A stretch of DNA of 64,000 bases. Origin: Parapedobacter pyrenivorans (lineage in GTDB: Bacteria > Bacteroidota > Bacteroidia > Sphingobacteriales > Sphingobacteriaceae). The stretch's first letter is position 1. Every line of letters starts with the position of its first letter. The stretch is from positions 1,104,718-1,168,717 of the forward strand of contig NZ_BMER01000001.1 in assembly GCF_014636865.1 (NCBI RefSeq), read 5' to 3'. Positions 15,774 through 24,431 of the stretch are shown here, one piece after another. A program made the translations under genes and the position numbers. The notes under the pieces were generated by a model, which made no database searches, was not told where the DNA came from, and saw nothing but the letters and a program-made list of their open reading frames with translations.

Positions 15774-16811
15774 TTATTTCGATAGTTCTTTAGTTAACAA
15801 TTGTTCCAACTCCTCAAGGCGGCGCTCTAACTCCGGTAGGCGCGAGTAGACCACCTGTGAGCGCATCTGTGCATTAAATGCTGCTGCTGGGGCACCTGAC
15901 CATTTTTTCCCTTCCTCGGCAATCGTACGATTAACACCCGATTTGGCTTGTATCTGACTGCCGTTGGCAATGCTTATATGGCCCACGATGCCTACCTGTC
16001 CGCCAATAACGGCATTCTCGCCGATTTTGGTACTTCCAGAAATACCCGACTGGGCGGCGATGACCGTGTTTTTCCCGATTTCTACATTGTGTGCCACTTG
16101 GATAAGATTGTCCAGTTTCACACCTTTTCGAATGATTGTCGAACCCATCGTTGCGCGATCAATCACCGAATTTGCACCTATTTCCACGTCGTCTTCGATA
16201 ATTACATTGCCGATTTGACTGATCTTGGTGTATGTGCCGTTTTCTTGAGGAGCAAATCCGAAGCCGTCGCTGCCAACAACCGTGCCCGAGTGGATAATGA
16301 CACGTTCCCCGATATTACAATCAAAATAGACCGATACACCAGGAAACAAAGTGCTATCATTGCCTATTTTGGCGTTATCGCCAATATATACATGGGGATA
16401 TATCTTACAATTGTCACCGATAACAGCTCCTTTATCGATATAGGCGAAAGCACCAACATAGGCGTTTTTGCCAATTTTTGCACTCGGATGGATAAAGGCG
16501 CGCTCCTCGATACCGGTTTTATCTAAACGCATTTTGTTGTACAATTCCAGCAGCGTAGAAAATGCTAAATAAGCATTTTTTACCCGGACGATTGTGCCCG
16601 CTACCGGCCGGTCCAATTTCAAGTCTTCATTGACAATGATGACCGATGCCTTTGTAGTATAAAGGTATTGTTCGTATTTTGGGTTAGACAAAAAGGAGAG
16701 GGAACCACTTGATGCGTCCTCGATTTTGGCCAATTGCTCCACCATCACATCGGGGTTTCCTTCAACGGAACCGTTTACGAGCGTTGCTATTTGATGTGCG
16801 GAAAATTGCAT
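15774..16811 (-). CDS. lpxD: UDP-3-O-(3-hydroxyacyl)glucosamine N-acyltransferase LpxD
   Basis: This 345-residue protein catalyses the third lipid A step. It has an N-terminal uridine-binding domain (SAHQIATLVNGSVEGNPDVMV) and then many hexapeptide repeats (SAKIGKNAYVGAFAYI and onward). The catalytic His lies in IQVAHNVEIG. A C-terminal helix with LPELERRLEELEQLL follows. The ATG at 16811 (MQFSAH) is chosen; the TTG two codons earlier lies in the putative -7 box. lpxC-fabZ follows after 49 bp, and lpxD is the first gene of the cluster. Confidence 0.96.
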   Translation of the reverse strand: MQFSAHQIATLVNGSVEGNPDVMVEQLAKIEDASSGSLSFLSNPKYEQYLYTTKASVIIVNEDLKLDRPVAGTIVRVKNAYLAFSTLLELYNKMRLDKTGIEERAFIHPSAKIGKNAYVGAFAYIDKGAVIGDNCKIYPHVYIGDNAKIGNDSTLFPGVSVYFDCNIGERVIIHSGTVVGSDGFGFAPQENGTYTKISQIGNVIIEDDVEIGANSVIDRATMGSTIIRKGVKLDNLIQVAHNVEIGKNTVIAAQSGISGSTKIGENAVIGGQVGIVGHISIANGSQIQAKSGVNRTIAEEGKKWSGAPAAAFNAQMRSQVVYSRLPELERRLEELEQLLTKELSK

Positions 16812-16814
16812 CTG

Positions 16815-16847
16815 CAAATGTATAAGTTTAAACGATAACTATTCAAA
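16815..16847 (-). promoter_or_regulatory. Putative promoter of lpxD, near-leaderless
   Basis: On the minus strand TTTG (16847-16844) is followed after 21 bp by TACATTTG (16822-16815), a good -33/-7 pair. The ATG at 16811 comes only 3 bp after the -7 box, so the mRNA would start at or next to the start codon. Confidence 0.5.
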
Positions 16848-16860
16848 TTTTTACTGGCTA

Positions 16861-18108
16861 TCAGCCTATTGATGACGGAATACCGACCAATTCCTTTGGA
16901 AACGATACGGCAAACTTCTGCACTTTCTTAGATAAAGTCTCCAAATTGGATAGATCCGATGCTTCCGCAATGTCTTGTATACTCCCGTCCTTCATTAAAA
17001 TCTTAATCGTACTGTTGTTTGGTTCGTACGCACTGTTCTCAATTGATTGCACCCACACGTAGTAATCTGCCTCAGCGGTATCAATACCGAAATAGTCTAC
17101 AGCTTGACTTTTCAAATCAGCTATCAGCTGTTCTTCTGGAACAGCACCATGCAACTCCGTGTGATACAAAGATCTTGCGATGAGCCGTGAACATAGCATA
17201 CGCAAAATATGGTCGTCATGATATGCCCAAGTTTTTACAGCAGACCAAATATCGGTATCGTCTAGACGCGAAAAATGAGCTAAATGAGACACATCTTCGG
17301 TGAAATTCTGCCGGGTTATCTTGTTGCGCAAAAAATGTTCCAAGGATGGCGAAGCAAAGAGCGATACACCGTTTTCATACAGCGCCTTCGCTCGCTGGAG
17401 AATTTTAAGCAGCATCTGTTCGGCACTTAATACCGTTTTGTGCAGATAAACCTGCCAATACATCAGCCGACGTGCAATGAGGAATTTCTCGACCGAATAG
17501 ATGCCTTTCTGTTCGATGACAAGTTCGTTGTCAACGACATGCAACATTTTTATGATGCGATCAAAACTGATAACCCCTTCGGCCACACCCGTAAAAAAGC
17601 TGTCGCGGCTGAGGTAGTCCATCCGGTCAATATCAAGCTGCCCAGAAACCAGCTGGTAAAGGAATTTTTTCTGATGGCGGTTATTGAAAATCATAATGGC
17701 GAGATCGAGCCGCCCCCCAACTGCTTCATTGAGCTCATCCATCATCAACGTAGAAAGCCACTCATGCGAAACCCCTTCTACCAAGGTGTGCTCCAAGGAG
17801 TGGGAAAAAGGGCCATGCCCGATGTCGTGCAATAAAATGGCTGCCAACACGGCCTCCTCTTCCTCGTCAGAAATTGCGACATCCTTGCCACGCAGCGTTT
17901 CAATGGCCAGCGCCATCAGATGCATAGCCCCCAATGCATGCTGGAAGCGGGTATGTAATGCACCAGGATAAACCAGATGCGTCATGCTCACCTGTTTGAT
18001 ATAACGTAGACGTTGGAAATAGGGGTGCTGTATCAGGTCAAAAATGAAGCCAGACGGAATGGAAATAAATCCATAAACGGGATCGTTGATTATTTTCTTT
18101 TTATTCAA
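16861..18108 (-). CDS. HD-domain phosphohydrolase (dNTP triphosphohydrolase-like)
   Basis: The 415-residue protein starts at a TTG; an in-frame stop lies just upstream, and MNKKKIINDPVYGF is the usual family N-terminus. The metal-binding HD superfamily residues are His57 in RFQHALG, His94-Asp95 in LLHDIGHGPFSH and a later Asp in QLDIDRMDYLSRDSF. This pattern matches the SAMHD1/YwfO-like group of HD hydrolases acting on (d)NTPs. It is divergent from porX, with a TATCTTTG box upstream. The exact substrate is not deducible. Confidence 0.9.
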   Translation of the reverse strand: MNKKKIINDPVYGFISIPSGFIFDLIQHPYFQRLRYIKQVSMTHLVYPGALHTRFQHALGAMHLMALAIETLRGKDVAISDEEEEAVLAAILLHDIGHGPFSHSLEHTLVEGVSHEWLSTLMMDELNEAVGGRLDLAIMIFNNRHQKKFLYQLVSGQLDIDRMDYLSRDSFFTGVAEGVISFDRIIKMLHVVDNELVIEQKGIYSVEKFLIARRLMYWQVYLHKTVLSAEQMLLKILQRAKALYENGVSLFASPSLEHFLRNKITRQNFTEDVSHLAHFSRLDDTDIWSAVKTWAYHDDHILRMLCSRLIARSLYHTELHGAVPEEQLIADLKSQAVDYFGIDTAEADYYVWVQSIENSAYEPNNSTIKILMKDGSIQDIAEASDLSNLETLSKKVQKFAVSFPKELVGIPSSIG

Positions 18109-18158
18109 TCGCTGCTTTCAATGCGGAGGGTGCTTTTGCCCGCCGCAGTTGTACCGTG

Positions 18159-18166
18159 CAAAGATA
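18159..18166 (-). promoter_or_regulatory. Putative -7 box for the HD hydrolase gene
   Basis: Minus-strand TATCTTTG, a perfect TAnnTTTG match, sits 50 bp upstream of the TTG start at 18108, within the 165-bp divergent region shared with porX. Confidence 0.5.
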
Positions 18167-18273
18167 CGTTAAGCCGCTGTTAATTTATGTTAAAAATGTC
18201 GATACAGGCAAACTTTTCGCTATGTTCGCCATTATTTTGATGTAGAAAAGATTATATTATTTGAGGAGTTGGA

Positions 18274-19827
18274 ATGCAAGAGACGAATATACTTTGGGCA
18301 GATGATGAAATTGATTTGCTGAAACCCCACATCATGCTGTTGAATGAGAAGGGATATGGAGTAAAGACGGTAACCAATGGCAATGATGCGGTTGATGCGT
18401 TTAAAAAAGGATTTTATGATTTGGTTTTTCTGGATGAAAACATGCCGGGCCTCACGGGGTTGGAAACCCTTTCGGAGCTGAAGAACATCAATCCTGCCGT
18501 ACCCATGGTATTGGTCACCAAGAATGAGGAAGAGCACTTGATGGAGGATGCCATAGGCTCCAAAATCGATGATTACCTGATTAAGCCGGTCAACCCCAAG
18601 CAAATACTGCTTACCATCAAGAAACTGACCGAAAACAAACGGTTGATCAGTGAAAAAACATCCATGGCGTATCAGCAGGATTTCCGGAATCTGGGCATGA
18701 TCCTGAATGATAATCTGGACTATGAACAGTGGGCGGATGTATACAAAAAACTGATTTACTGGGAACTGTCGCTTGAAAAGCTAGAAGACGCGGGCATGCA
18801 CGAGGTATTAACGCTGCAAAAGGCTGAAGCCAATATGCAGTTTTTCAAGTTTATCGAAAAAAAGTATCTCCAATGGGTGAAGGAGCCTGAAAAAGGCCCA
18901 GTAATGTCACACCAATTGTTTCGGAAGAAGGTTTTTCCAACGCTGCAAGATAATAGACCTACTTTTTTCTTCCTAATTGACAACCTCCGGTACGACCAAT
19001 GGCGTGTGATCAATGAAGTCATCACGAATTATTTCCGACTTGAAGAAGAGGACAGCTACTACAGCATCCTCCCTACCGCTACACAGTACGCGCGCAACGC
19101 AATATTCAGTGGACTGATGCCCTTAGAGATGGAGCGCCAGCATCCGGATATATGGCAAAATGATGAGGACGAAGGGGGTAAAAACCTACATGAGGATAAG
19201 TTTCTCACCGACCAAATCAAGCGGATTTACCGAAAGGAATGTAAGCACTCCTATACCAAAGTGCTCACCCTCGAACAGGGACGCGACGTGGCTGAAAACC
19301 TCAGCAACCTGATGGGTAATGATCTCAATGTATTGGTCTATAATTTTGTCGACATGCTTTCCCACGCTCGTACCGATATGGCCATGATTCGTGAATTAGC
19401 CAATGATGAGGCTGCCTATCGCTCACTCACGCTTTCTTGGTTTGAGCATTCCCCGCTTTTAGATGCATTGAAGTGGCTTTCGCAAAAACCGGTGCGGGTA
19501 ATCATCACCACCGATCACGGAACTATTCGGGTAAAGCGTGCGAGCAAGGTTATTGGAGATCGTAATACCAATACCAATTTGCGTTATAAACAAGGTAAAA
19601 ACCTCAACTACATTGCGAAAGATGTATTCCATGTCAAAAATCCGCATGATGCGATGTTGCCGAAGCTTCACGTCAGCTCCAGCTTCATTTTTGCCAAAGA
19701 AGACACTTACTTTGTATACCCCAATAATTACAATCATTTTGTCAATTACTTCAATGAAACGTTCCAGCATGGCGGCATATCATTGGAAGAGGTGATTATT
19801 CCTTTCGCAACATACACCACCAAATAG
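18274..19827 (+). CDS. porX: PorX-type response regulator with PglZ domain (type IX secretion regulator)
   Basis: The 517-residue protein has an N-terminal receiver domain with acidic Asp10/Asp11, phospho-acceptor Asp54 in VFLDENMPG and the conserved Lys near residue 85 (LVTKNEEE). A C-terminal PglZ (alkaline phosphatase superfamily) domain, from about residue 200, includes FFFLIDNLRYDQW and TTDHGT metal-site segments. PorX with sensor kinase PorY controls type IX secretion genes in Bacteroidota, and PglZ-domain phosphodiesterase activity on oligonucleotides has been reported for PorX. A strong GAGGAG ribosome-binding site lies 5 bp before the ATG, unusual for this phylum. porY is not in the window. 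Confidence 0.94.
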   Translation: MQETNILWADDEIDLLKPHIMLLNEKGYGVKTVTNGNDAVDAFKKGFYDLVFLDENMPGLTGLETLSELKNINPAVPMVLVTKNEEEHLMEDAIGSKIDDYLIKPVNPKQILLTIKKLTENKRLISEKTSMAYQQDFRNLGMILNDNLDYEQWADVYKKLIYWELSLEKLEDAGMHEVLTLQKAEANMQFFKFIEKKYLQWVKEPEKGPVMSHQLFRKKVFPTLQDNRPTFFFLIDNLRYDQWRVINEVITNYFRLEEEDSYYSILPTATQYARNAIFSGLMPLEMERQHPDIWQNDEDEGGKNLHEDKFLTDQIKRIYRKECKHSYTKVLTLEQGRDVAENLSNLMGNDLNVLVYNFVDMLSHARTDMAMIRELANDEAAYRSLTLSWFEHSPLLDALKWLSQKPVRVIITTDHGTIRVKRASKVIGDRNTNTNLRYKQGKNLNYIAKDVFHVKNPHDAMLPKLHVSSSFIFAKEDTYFVYPNNYNHFVNYFNETFQHGGISLEEVIIPFATYTTK

Positions 19828-19836
19828 CAAAAACCG

Positions 19837-19844
19837 TATTTTTG
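19837..19844 (+). promoter_or_regulatory. Putative -7 box immediately before tsaE
   Basis: TATTTTTG matches TAnnTTTG and ends 5 bp before the tsaE ATG at 19850, which would give a leaderless or nearly leaderless transcript. No -33 TTTG is evident. Confidence 0.4.
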
Positions 19845-19849
19845 CGGTA

Positions 19850-20269
19850 ATGGTCTTAGAAGTTGATAACTTGCGTGAATTGCCAGGTGCCGCTGCACGC
19901 GTATTGGCAGCAGCTGGTAGTTGCCGCGTGCTGTTGTTTTATGGCGAAATGGGATCGGGAAAAACCACACTGATTAAGGCAATGTGCGAGCAATTAGGGG
20001 TTACGGGCGTCACGTCGAGCCCTACTTTCGCCATTGTCAATGAATATCATTCGGCGGAAGGCCCTTTATATCATTTCGATTTTTATCGGATTAAGTCCGA
20101 ACAAGAAGCATTTGATTTGGGTTACGAAGAATACTTCTATTCTGGGAGGTATTGTTTCGTGGAGTGGCCAGAGAAAATCAGCGGTTTATTGCCCGCTGGT
20201 GCCATACGGGTAGACATTGTTGCGCTAACCGATGGTCGTCGGAGTATCACCGTGGACGGGCAGCCGTAG
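19850..20269 (+). CDS. tsaE: tRNA threonylcarbamoyladenosine biosynthesis ATPase TsaE
   Basis: The 139-residue protein has the family layout: Walker A GEMGSGKTT (32-40), the Thr-Ser switch segment VTSSPTFAIVNEYH, then LYHFDFYRI and the Walker B-like CFVEWPEKI. TsaE hydrolyses ATP to drive turnover of the TsaD-TsaB complex that installs t6A37 on ANN-decoding tRNAs. tsaB and tsaD are not in the window. It follows porX by 22 bp but has its own possible promoter box. Confidence 0.95.
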   Translation: MVLEVDNLRELPGAAARVLAAAGSCRVLLFYGEMGSGKTTLIKAMCEQLGVTGVTSSPTFAIVNEYHSAEGPLYHFDFYRIKSEQEAFDLGYEEYFYSGRYCFVEWPEKISGLLPAGAIRVDIVALTDGRRSITVDGQP

Positions 20270-20283
20270 CGCAGGACGGGATA

Positions 20284-20311
20284 TTGCTTCAAGGCTTTTT
20301 TTGTACCTTTG
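20284..20311 (+). promoter_or_regulatory. Promoter of map
   Basis: A -33 TTG (20284-20286) is followed after 17 bp by TACCTTTG (20304-20311), a perfect TAnnTTTG. The map ATG lies 14 bp further on. Confidence 0.6.
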
Positions 20312-20325
20312 GGAAATTTAAGCGC

Positions 20326-21090
20326 ATGTCAATAACAAGCGAATCAGAATGGGTCGGAATACAGCAAGTCAGTGAAGCCGTTGCATTAACGCTTAAGCAA
20401 ATGCGCGCGTATGCTGAGCCGGGTATGACCACCAAACAGTTGGATAATTTCGGGCGGCAGCTGCTCGAACGGTACGGCGCTAGGTCTGCACCAGCCGTAT
20501 CCTATGGTTTTCCTGGGTGGACTTGCATTAGCCTGAATGGCGAAATTGCACACGGAATACCTAGCGATGATCGGATAATGCATGAAGGGGACCTGGTAAA
20601 TATCGATGTTTCGGCGGAGCTTAACGGCTTTTGGGCAGACAATGGCGGATCATTTGTACTGGGGCAAGATATCGGCAACCATCAGCGGTTGGTAGACGCT
20701 TCCAAAAGGATTTTGCAAAAGGCCATCGGTCACATAAGCGGTGGAGTTCGTATTGCGGAAATTGGGCGATTGATTGAACAGGAAGCAAAGAAAGCCGGAT
20801 ATACGGTCATCAAGAACCTTACGGGACATGGCGTAGGAAGGCGCCTGCATGAAGAGCCCCATGAAATAGCCAATTATTACGACCGGTCTAATAAAACCCG
20901 ATTCAGAAGGAATTCCGTGGTTGCCGTGGAGACATTTATTTCAAGCCGCTCTACTTTTGCTGATACATTGGAAGACGGGTGGACGCTTGTTGGCAACAGG
21001 GGTGGTTTTGTCGCACAGCATGAGCATACCCTTGTTGTTACGGATGGCCGTCCCATTGTTTTGACGGTAAAGAATGGAATCTGGGATTGA
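20326..21090 (+). CDS. map: Type I methionine aminopeptidase
   Basis: The 254-residue metallopeptidase removes the initiator Met. The five metal ligands of the pita-bread fold are all present: Asp94 (VNIDVS), Asp105 (WADNG), His168 (GHGVG), Glu202 (AVETFIS) and Glu233 (QHEHT). The substrate-pocket His is in NGEIAHGIP. The ATG at 20326 follows a clean promoter. The gene is not in the ribosomal protein operon, so it may be a second map copy; some Bacteroidota carry two, but the other copy is not visible here. holB begins 22 bp downstream. Confidence 0.93.
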   Translation: MSITSESEWVGIQQVSEAVALTLKQMRAYAEPGMTTKQLDNFGRQLLERYGARSAPAVSYGFPGWTCISLNGEIAHGIPSDDRIMHEGDLVNIDVSAELNGFWADNGGSFVLGQDIGNHQRLVDASKRILQKAIGHISGGVRIAEIGRLIEQEAKKAGYTVIKNLTGHGVGRRLHEEPHEIANYYDRSNKTRFRRNSVVAVETFISSRSTFADTLEDGWTLVGNRGGFVAQHEHTLVVTDGRPIVLTVKNGIWD

Positions 21091-21112
21091 CAAAATGGAC
21101 CTTAGTTAGCCT

Positions 21113-22276
21113 ATGCTATTTAAAGAAATTGTCGGACAGGAACACGTAAAGCAACACCTTCTCAATACGGTACGCGAAAACCGGGTAAGCCATGCGCAGC
21201 TTTTCCTTGGCCCCGAAGGAAGCGGAAGCTTGGCATTGGCTGTTGCGTATGCCCAATACATCAACTGCGAGAACAGACAGACGAACGACAGTTGCGGGGC
21301 CTGCACCTCCTGCCGCAAATACAACAAGCTCATTCACCCCGACCTGCATTTGTCATACCCCTTCTTTGCCAAACATAAAGAAGATACCGCCGCTACATAC
21401 GTAGAGGAGTGGCGGCGGGCTTTTTTGGGCAACCCATACCTGGGCCTTAGTTATTGGCGAGACCAACTGGATGCTGAAAACAAGCAAGCTAACATCAATA
21501 TTGCAGAGGCACACCACATCATCAAGAAGCTAAGTCTTAAAGCCTTTGAAGCAACATACAAAGTGCTCATTATGTGGTTGCCGGAGTATTTGGACGCCCA
21601 GGGCAATGCGCTGCTGAAACTGATCGAAGAGCCACCGGCCAACACGTTGTTTCTGCTGGTTGCAGAAAACCCGGATCGAATATTGAATACCATTATTTCA
21701 CGGACCCAGTTGGTAAAGATAAACCGGCTCGATAATGAGCAGGTAAGCCGATATTTGATGGATACGCAGCAATTGACGGAACATCAGGCTAATGAGATTG
21801 CATTTATTAGTAATGGAAATCTTCAGCAGGCCATCAATCTTTTGGGGGAGGACACCCGGGGCCACTTCGATTTAATGGTGCGCTGGCTACGTCACTGCGT
21901 TATGGATGCAGGGTCTGCATTGATCAAAATATGCGAAGAGGAATTGTCGAAATTAGGGCGTGAAAATCAAAAAAGTTTCTTACTTTACGCCATTAATATG
22001 ATGAGGCAGGTGGTGTTACTCAAGGCGGATGCGTCTCCATTAGTGCATTTACCAAGTGCCGAATTGGATTTTGCTCGGAAGTTTAGCCAGCACTATCCGG
22101 TGCAGCAGATTGGAGAGGCTATCCGCTTATTTGAAGAGGCACACTATCATATAGAACGCAATGCGAATCCAAAAATATTATTTTTAGATTTATCTTTGCA
22201 ATTGGTTTTAATATATAAATATCAAACGTTCCGCCAACAGGCGGACTCAACATATATCGATAATTATGGGATGTAG
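21113..22276 (+). CDS. holB: DNA polymerase III delta' subunit (HolB-like)
   Basis: The 387-residue clamp-loader subunit begins MLFKEIVGQEHVKQHL. The Walker A position reads GPEGSGSLALA (33-43), without the Lys, as in delta' subunits that bind but do not hydrolyse ATP. Zinc-binding Cys residues are at 52, 61, 64 and 67 (CGACTSC). Segments DAQGNALLKLIEEPPANTLFLL and ISRTQL, with the sensor-type SRT, complete the AAA+ part. It loads the sliding clamp at the replication fork. The stop overlaps the ricT start by 11 bp. Confidence 0.93.
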   Translation: MLFKEIVGQEHVKQHLLNTVRENRVSHAQLFLGPEGSGSLALAVAYAQYINCENRQTNDSCGACTSCRKYNKLIHPDLHLSYPFFAKHKEDTAATYVEEWRRAFLGNPYLGLSYWRDQLDAENKQANINIAEAHHIIKKLSLKAFEATYKVLIMWLPEYLDAQGNALLKLIEEPPANTLFLLVAENPDRILNTIISRTQLVKINRLDNEQVSRYLMDTQQLTEHQANEIAFISNGNLQQAINLLGEDTRGHFDLMVRWLRHCVMDAGSALIKICEEELSKLGRENQKSFLLYAINMMRQVVLLKADASPLVHLPSAELDFARKFSQHYPVQQIGEAIRLFEEAHYHIERNANPKILFLDLSLQLVLIYKYQTFRQQADSTYIDNYGM

Positions 22277-23594
22277 CAGTTGCTCATCCGGCGGTGGGTG
22301 TGGCAGCACACCCGCAGGTTGCCAGAATAATGGCGCTTGCATGACCAGCGGATGTAATAAGTTAGATGTATACGATTGGCTGGCCCATATGGACATGCCA
22401 ACAAATTATAAACCCTTCAACATTGTTGAGGTCCGATTTAAGGGGTCGCGCAAGGAATTTTATATCAATCATGAAAACCTATACCTAGAGATGGGTGAAA
22501 TGGTGGTTGTGGAGCCCAGTACGGGCGGATATGACATCGGGCACATATCAATGACGGGCGAATTGGTGCGGCTGCAATTGAAGAAGAACAAAGTCGATGC
22601 AACCAGCGTAGCCAAAAAGATATACCGAAAGGTTACCGATACCGATATCAAGAAATGGCAGGCCGCTAAAGACCTGGAGTGGGAAACCATGCACCGCGCC
22701 CGCAAATTGGCACTTGATCTGGGTTTGTCGATGAAAATCAGCGACGTGGACTATCAGGGCGATAAGTCAAAGGCCACGTTTTATTACACCGCAGATGGAC
22801 GGGTCGATTTCAGGGAACTCATCAAACGCATGGCCGAAGCCTTCCGAATCCGCATAGAAATGCGGCAAATCGGTATGCGGCAGGAAGCCAGCAGACTAGG
22901 CGGTATCGGTTCCTGCGGCAGAGAACTATGCTGTTCTACGTGGCTTACTGATTTCAAAACCGTATCAACATCGGCAGCCCGCTATCAAAACTTGTCACTC
23001 AATACCTTGAAACTTGCCGGCCAATGTGGAAAGCTTAAATGCTGCCTCAACTATGAGCTGGATAGTTACATGGATGCCCTTAAAGACATTCCCAACAACA
23101 TAGAGCGGATAGAAACACAAAAAGGTACGGCCTACCTTCAGAAAACCGATATTTTCAAAAAACTAATGTGGTTTAGTTATCCCGGTGAGGAAAATTGGAT
23201 TCCGCTGACCACCAATCGGGTAAAGGAAATTCACCAATTGAATAAAGATGGCGTGAAGCCGGAAGAAATCGGAGCCGTGGTCATGGAAGTAGTCGAGGAA
23301 AAGCCCGTCATTTACGACTATGAAAACGTAGTAGGGCAGGATAGCCTTACCCGCTTGGATGATCGGAACAAGAAGAAGCGGCGGAGCAAAAGCAAAAGGA
23401 AGCCCGATGGAAAACGGCCGGCCCCGCCGCAACAGCAGGACAAACCCGGAAATAAAGCGAAGCCGGCACGCCCTGCTGCACCCTCGAACGAGAAGAAAGC
23501 ACCTGATGCTCAAGCTAAACCAAAAAAGCGATTTCGCGGAAACAATCGAAAGGGGAAGCCAGGAGGGCAGCAACAGGGGGGGCAAGATAGCTAA
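22266..23594 (+). CDS. ricT: PSP1-domain protein, RicT/YaaT-like
   Basis: The 442-residue protein opens with a cysteine-rich tail (Cys at 3, 6, 12, 19, 25 and 30). A PSP1 domain follows with the diagnostic GIGSCGRELCCSTWL and QCGKLKCCLNYELD segments. The last 75 residues are a Lys/Pro/Gln-rich, probably disordered tail. In Bacillus, RicT (YaaT) works with RicA and RicF in an Fe-S complex that affects RNase Y-dependent mRNA maturation. The extra N-terminal cysteines suggest further metal or cluster binding. The order holB-ricT-gldH is common in gliding Bacteroidota; whether RicT acts in motility is unproven. Confidence 0.9.
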   Translation: MGCSSCSSGGGCGSTPAGCQNNGACMTSGCNKLDVYDWLAHMDMPTNYKPFNIVEVRFKGSRKEFYINHENLYLEMGEMVVVEPSTGGYDIGHISMTGELVRLQLKKNKVDATSVAKKIYRKVTDTDIKKWQAAKDLEWETMHRARKLALDLGLSMKISDVDYQGDKSKATFYYTADGRVDFRELIKRMAEAFRIRIEMRQIGMRQEASRLGGIGSCGRELCCSTWLTDFKTVSTSAARYQNLSLNTLKLAGQCGKLKCCLNYELDSYMDALKDIPNNIERIETQKGTAYLQKTDIFKKLMWFSYPGEENWIPLTTNRVKEIHQLNKDGVKPEEIGAVVMEVVEEKPVIYDYENVVGQDSLTRLDDRNKKKRRSKSKRKPDGKRPAPPQQQDKPGNKAKPARPAAPSNEKKAPDAQAKPKKRFRGNNRKGKPGGQQQGGQDS

Positions 23595-23599
23595 TCAAG

Positions 23600-24076
23600 A
23601 TGCGCCATTGCCAATCAGCGATACAGGTTTTTTATGGTGTGGGTTTCTTCTTGGTATTGTCATGTACTGATGTTGCCGTAGTGGACCAACATATTGCCAT
23701 TGACAGTCATGCATGGCATTACGATGACCGGCCCCGCGTGGTCGCACACATCACGGATACGACCAGACCGTATAATATTTATCTCAATCTCAGGCATACA
23801 CCGGACTATCAATATTCGAATATTTTTATATTGTTGCACCAACATCAGCCCCAAGGGCGTGATACGACCGAACGGTTTGAACTGCGTCTTGCCGAACCTG
23901 ATGGGCGCTGGCTAGGGCGTGGTACGGGGAGCGTATATGCCCACCAGCAGTTGATCAAGGAAAACGTACGATTCCCGGATACGGGGAGCTATGTATTTGG
24001 ACTTGAACAAAACATGCGCGACAATCCGCTCCGTGAAATCAGTGATGTTGGCCTCCGAATCGAACCAGTCGAATGA
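23600..24076 (+). CDS. gldH: Gliding motility lipoprotein GldH
   Basis: The 158-residue protein has a signal peptide ending in the lipobox LVLSC (Cys22). The body matches GldH: an early YDDRP segment, YNIYLNLRHTPDYQYSNIFI, then ERFELRLAEPDGRWLGRGTGS, and a terminal V-G-LRIE strand. GldH is required for gliding in Flavobacterium but is also widespread in non-gliders. It follows ricT by 5 bp. With porX nearby, it indicates a strain with type IX secretion; the core gldKLMN genes are outside the window. Confidence 0.9.
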   Translation: MRHCQSAIQVFYGVGFFLVLSCTDVAVVDQHIAIDSHAWHYDDRPRVVAHITDTTRPYNIYLNLRHTPDYQYSNIFILLHQHQPQGRDTTERFELRLAEPDGRWLGRGTGSVYAHQQLIKENVRFPDTGSYVFGLEQNMRDNPLREISDVGLRIEPVE

Positions 24077-24093
24077 TATAGAGCGCCTAAAAC

Positions 24094-24285
24094 ATGGAAA
24101 AATTGCAGAAAATCATTCTCCATCCCTATTTCAGTTACGGCTATGTCTTCGTCGTGATTTTTTGCATCTTTAGTCTGCTTGCCCTTCCTCAGGGGCATCC
24201 ACTGATTACCTTGGGGGTTGCTTCTGGTCTAGTCATGTTTGCTTTGCAACGGTACCGAAAATACCTGCTGAAGCGGCGGAACTGA
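24094..24285 (+). CDS. Small membrane protein, unknown
   Basis: A 63-residue protein with one or two hydrophobic segments (about 14-32 and 36-50) and a strongly basic C-terminus (RYRKYLLKRRN), consistent with a positive-inside cytoplasmic tail. It starts 17 bp after gldH on the same strand, so it is likely co-transcribed. I do not recognise a family. Confidence 0.65.
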   Translation: MEKLQKIILHPYFSYGYVFVVIFCIFSLLALPQGHPLITLGVASGLVMFALQRYRKYLLKRRN

Positions 24286-24431
24286 TGATTAACAATTACT
24301 ACCGCAAACAAAAAATCTCGTTTGTTGTTGTTTCTCTTGGCAGTCGGATGCGACCACACGTCCGATAGCACTTTTCTGGTCATGACAGCCTCATGACTAC
24401 CAATGCCAATTATTAATAAACACACATCAAT

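Noticed and set aside
24286-24431. Possible sigma/anti-sigma or regulator gene before the first susC
   Set aside because: The 146-bp gap is too short and shows no frame of interest; the pair appears to be an orphan.
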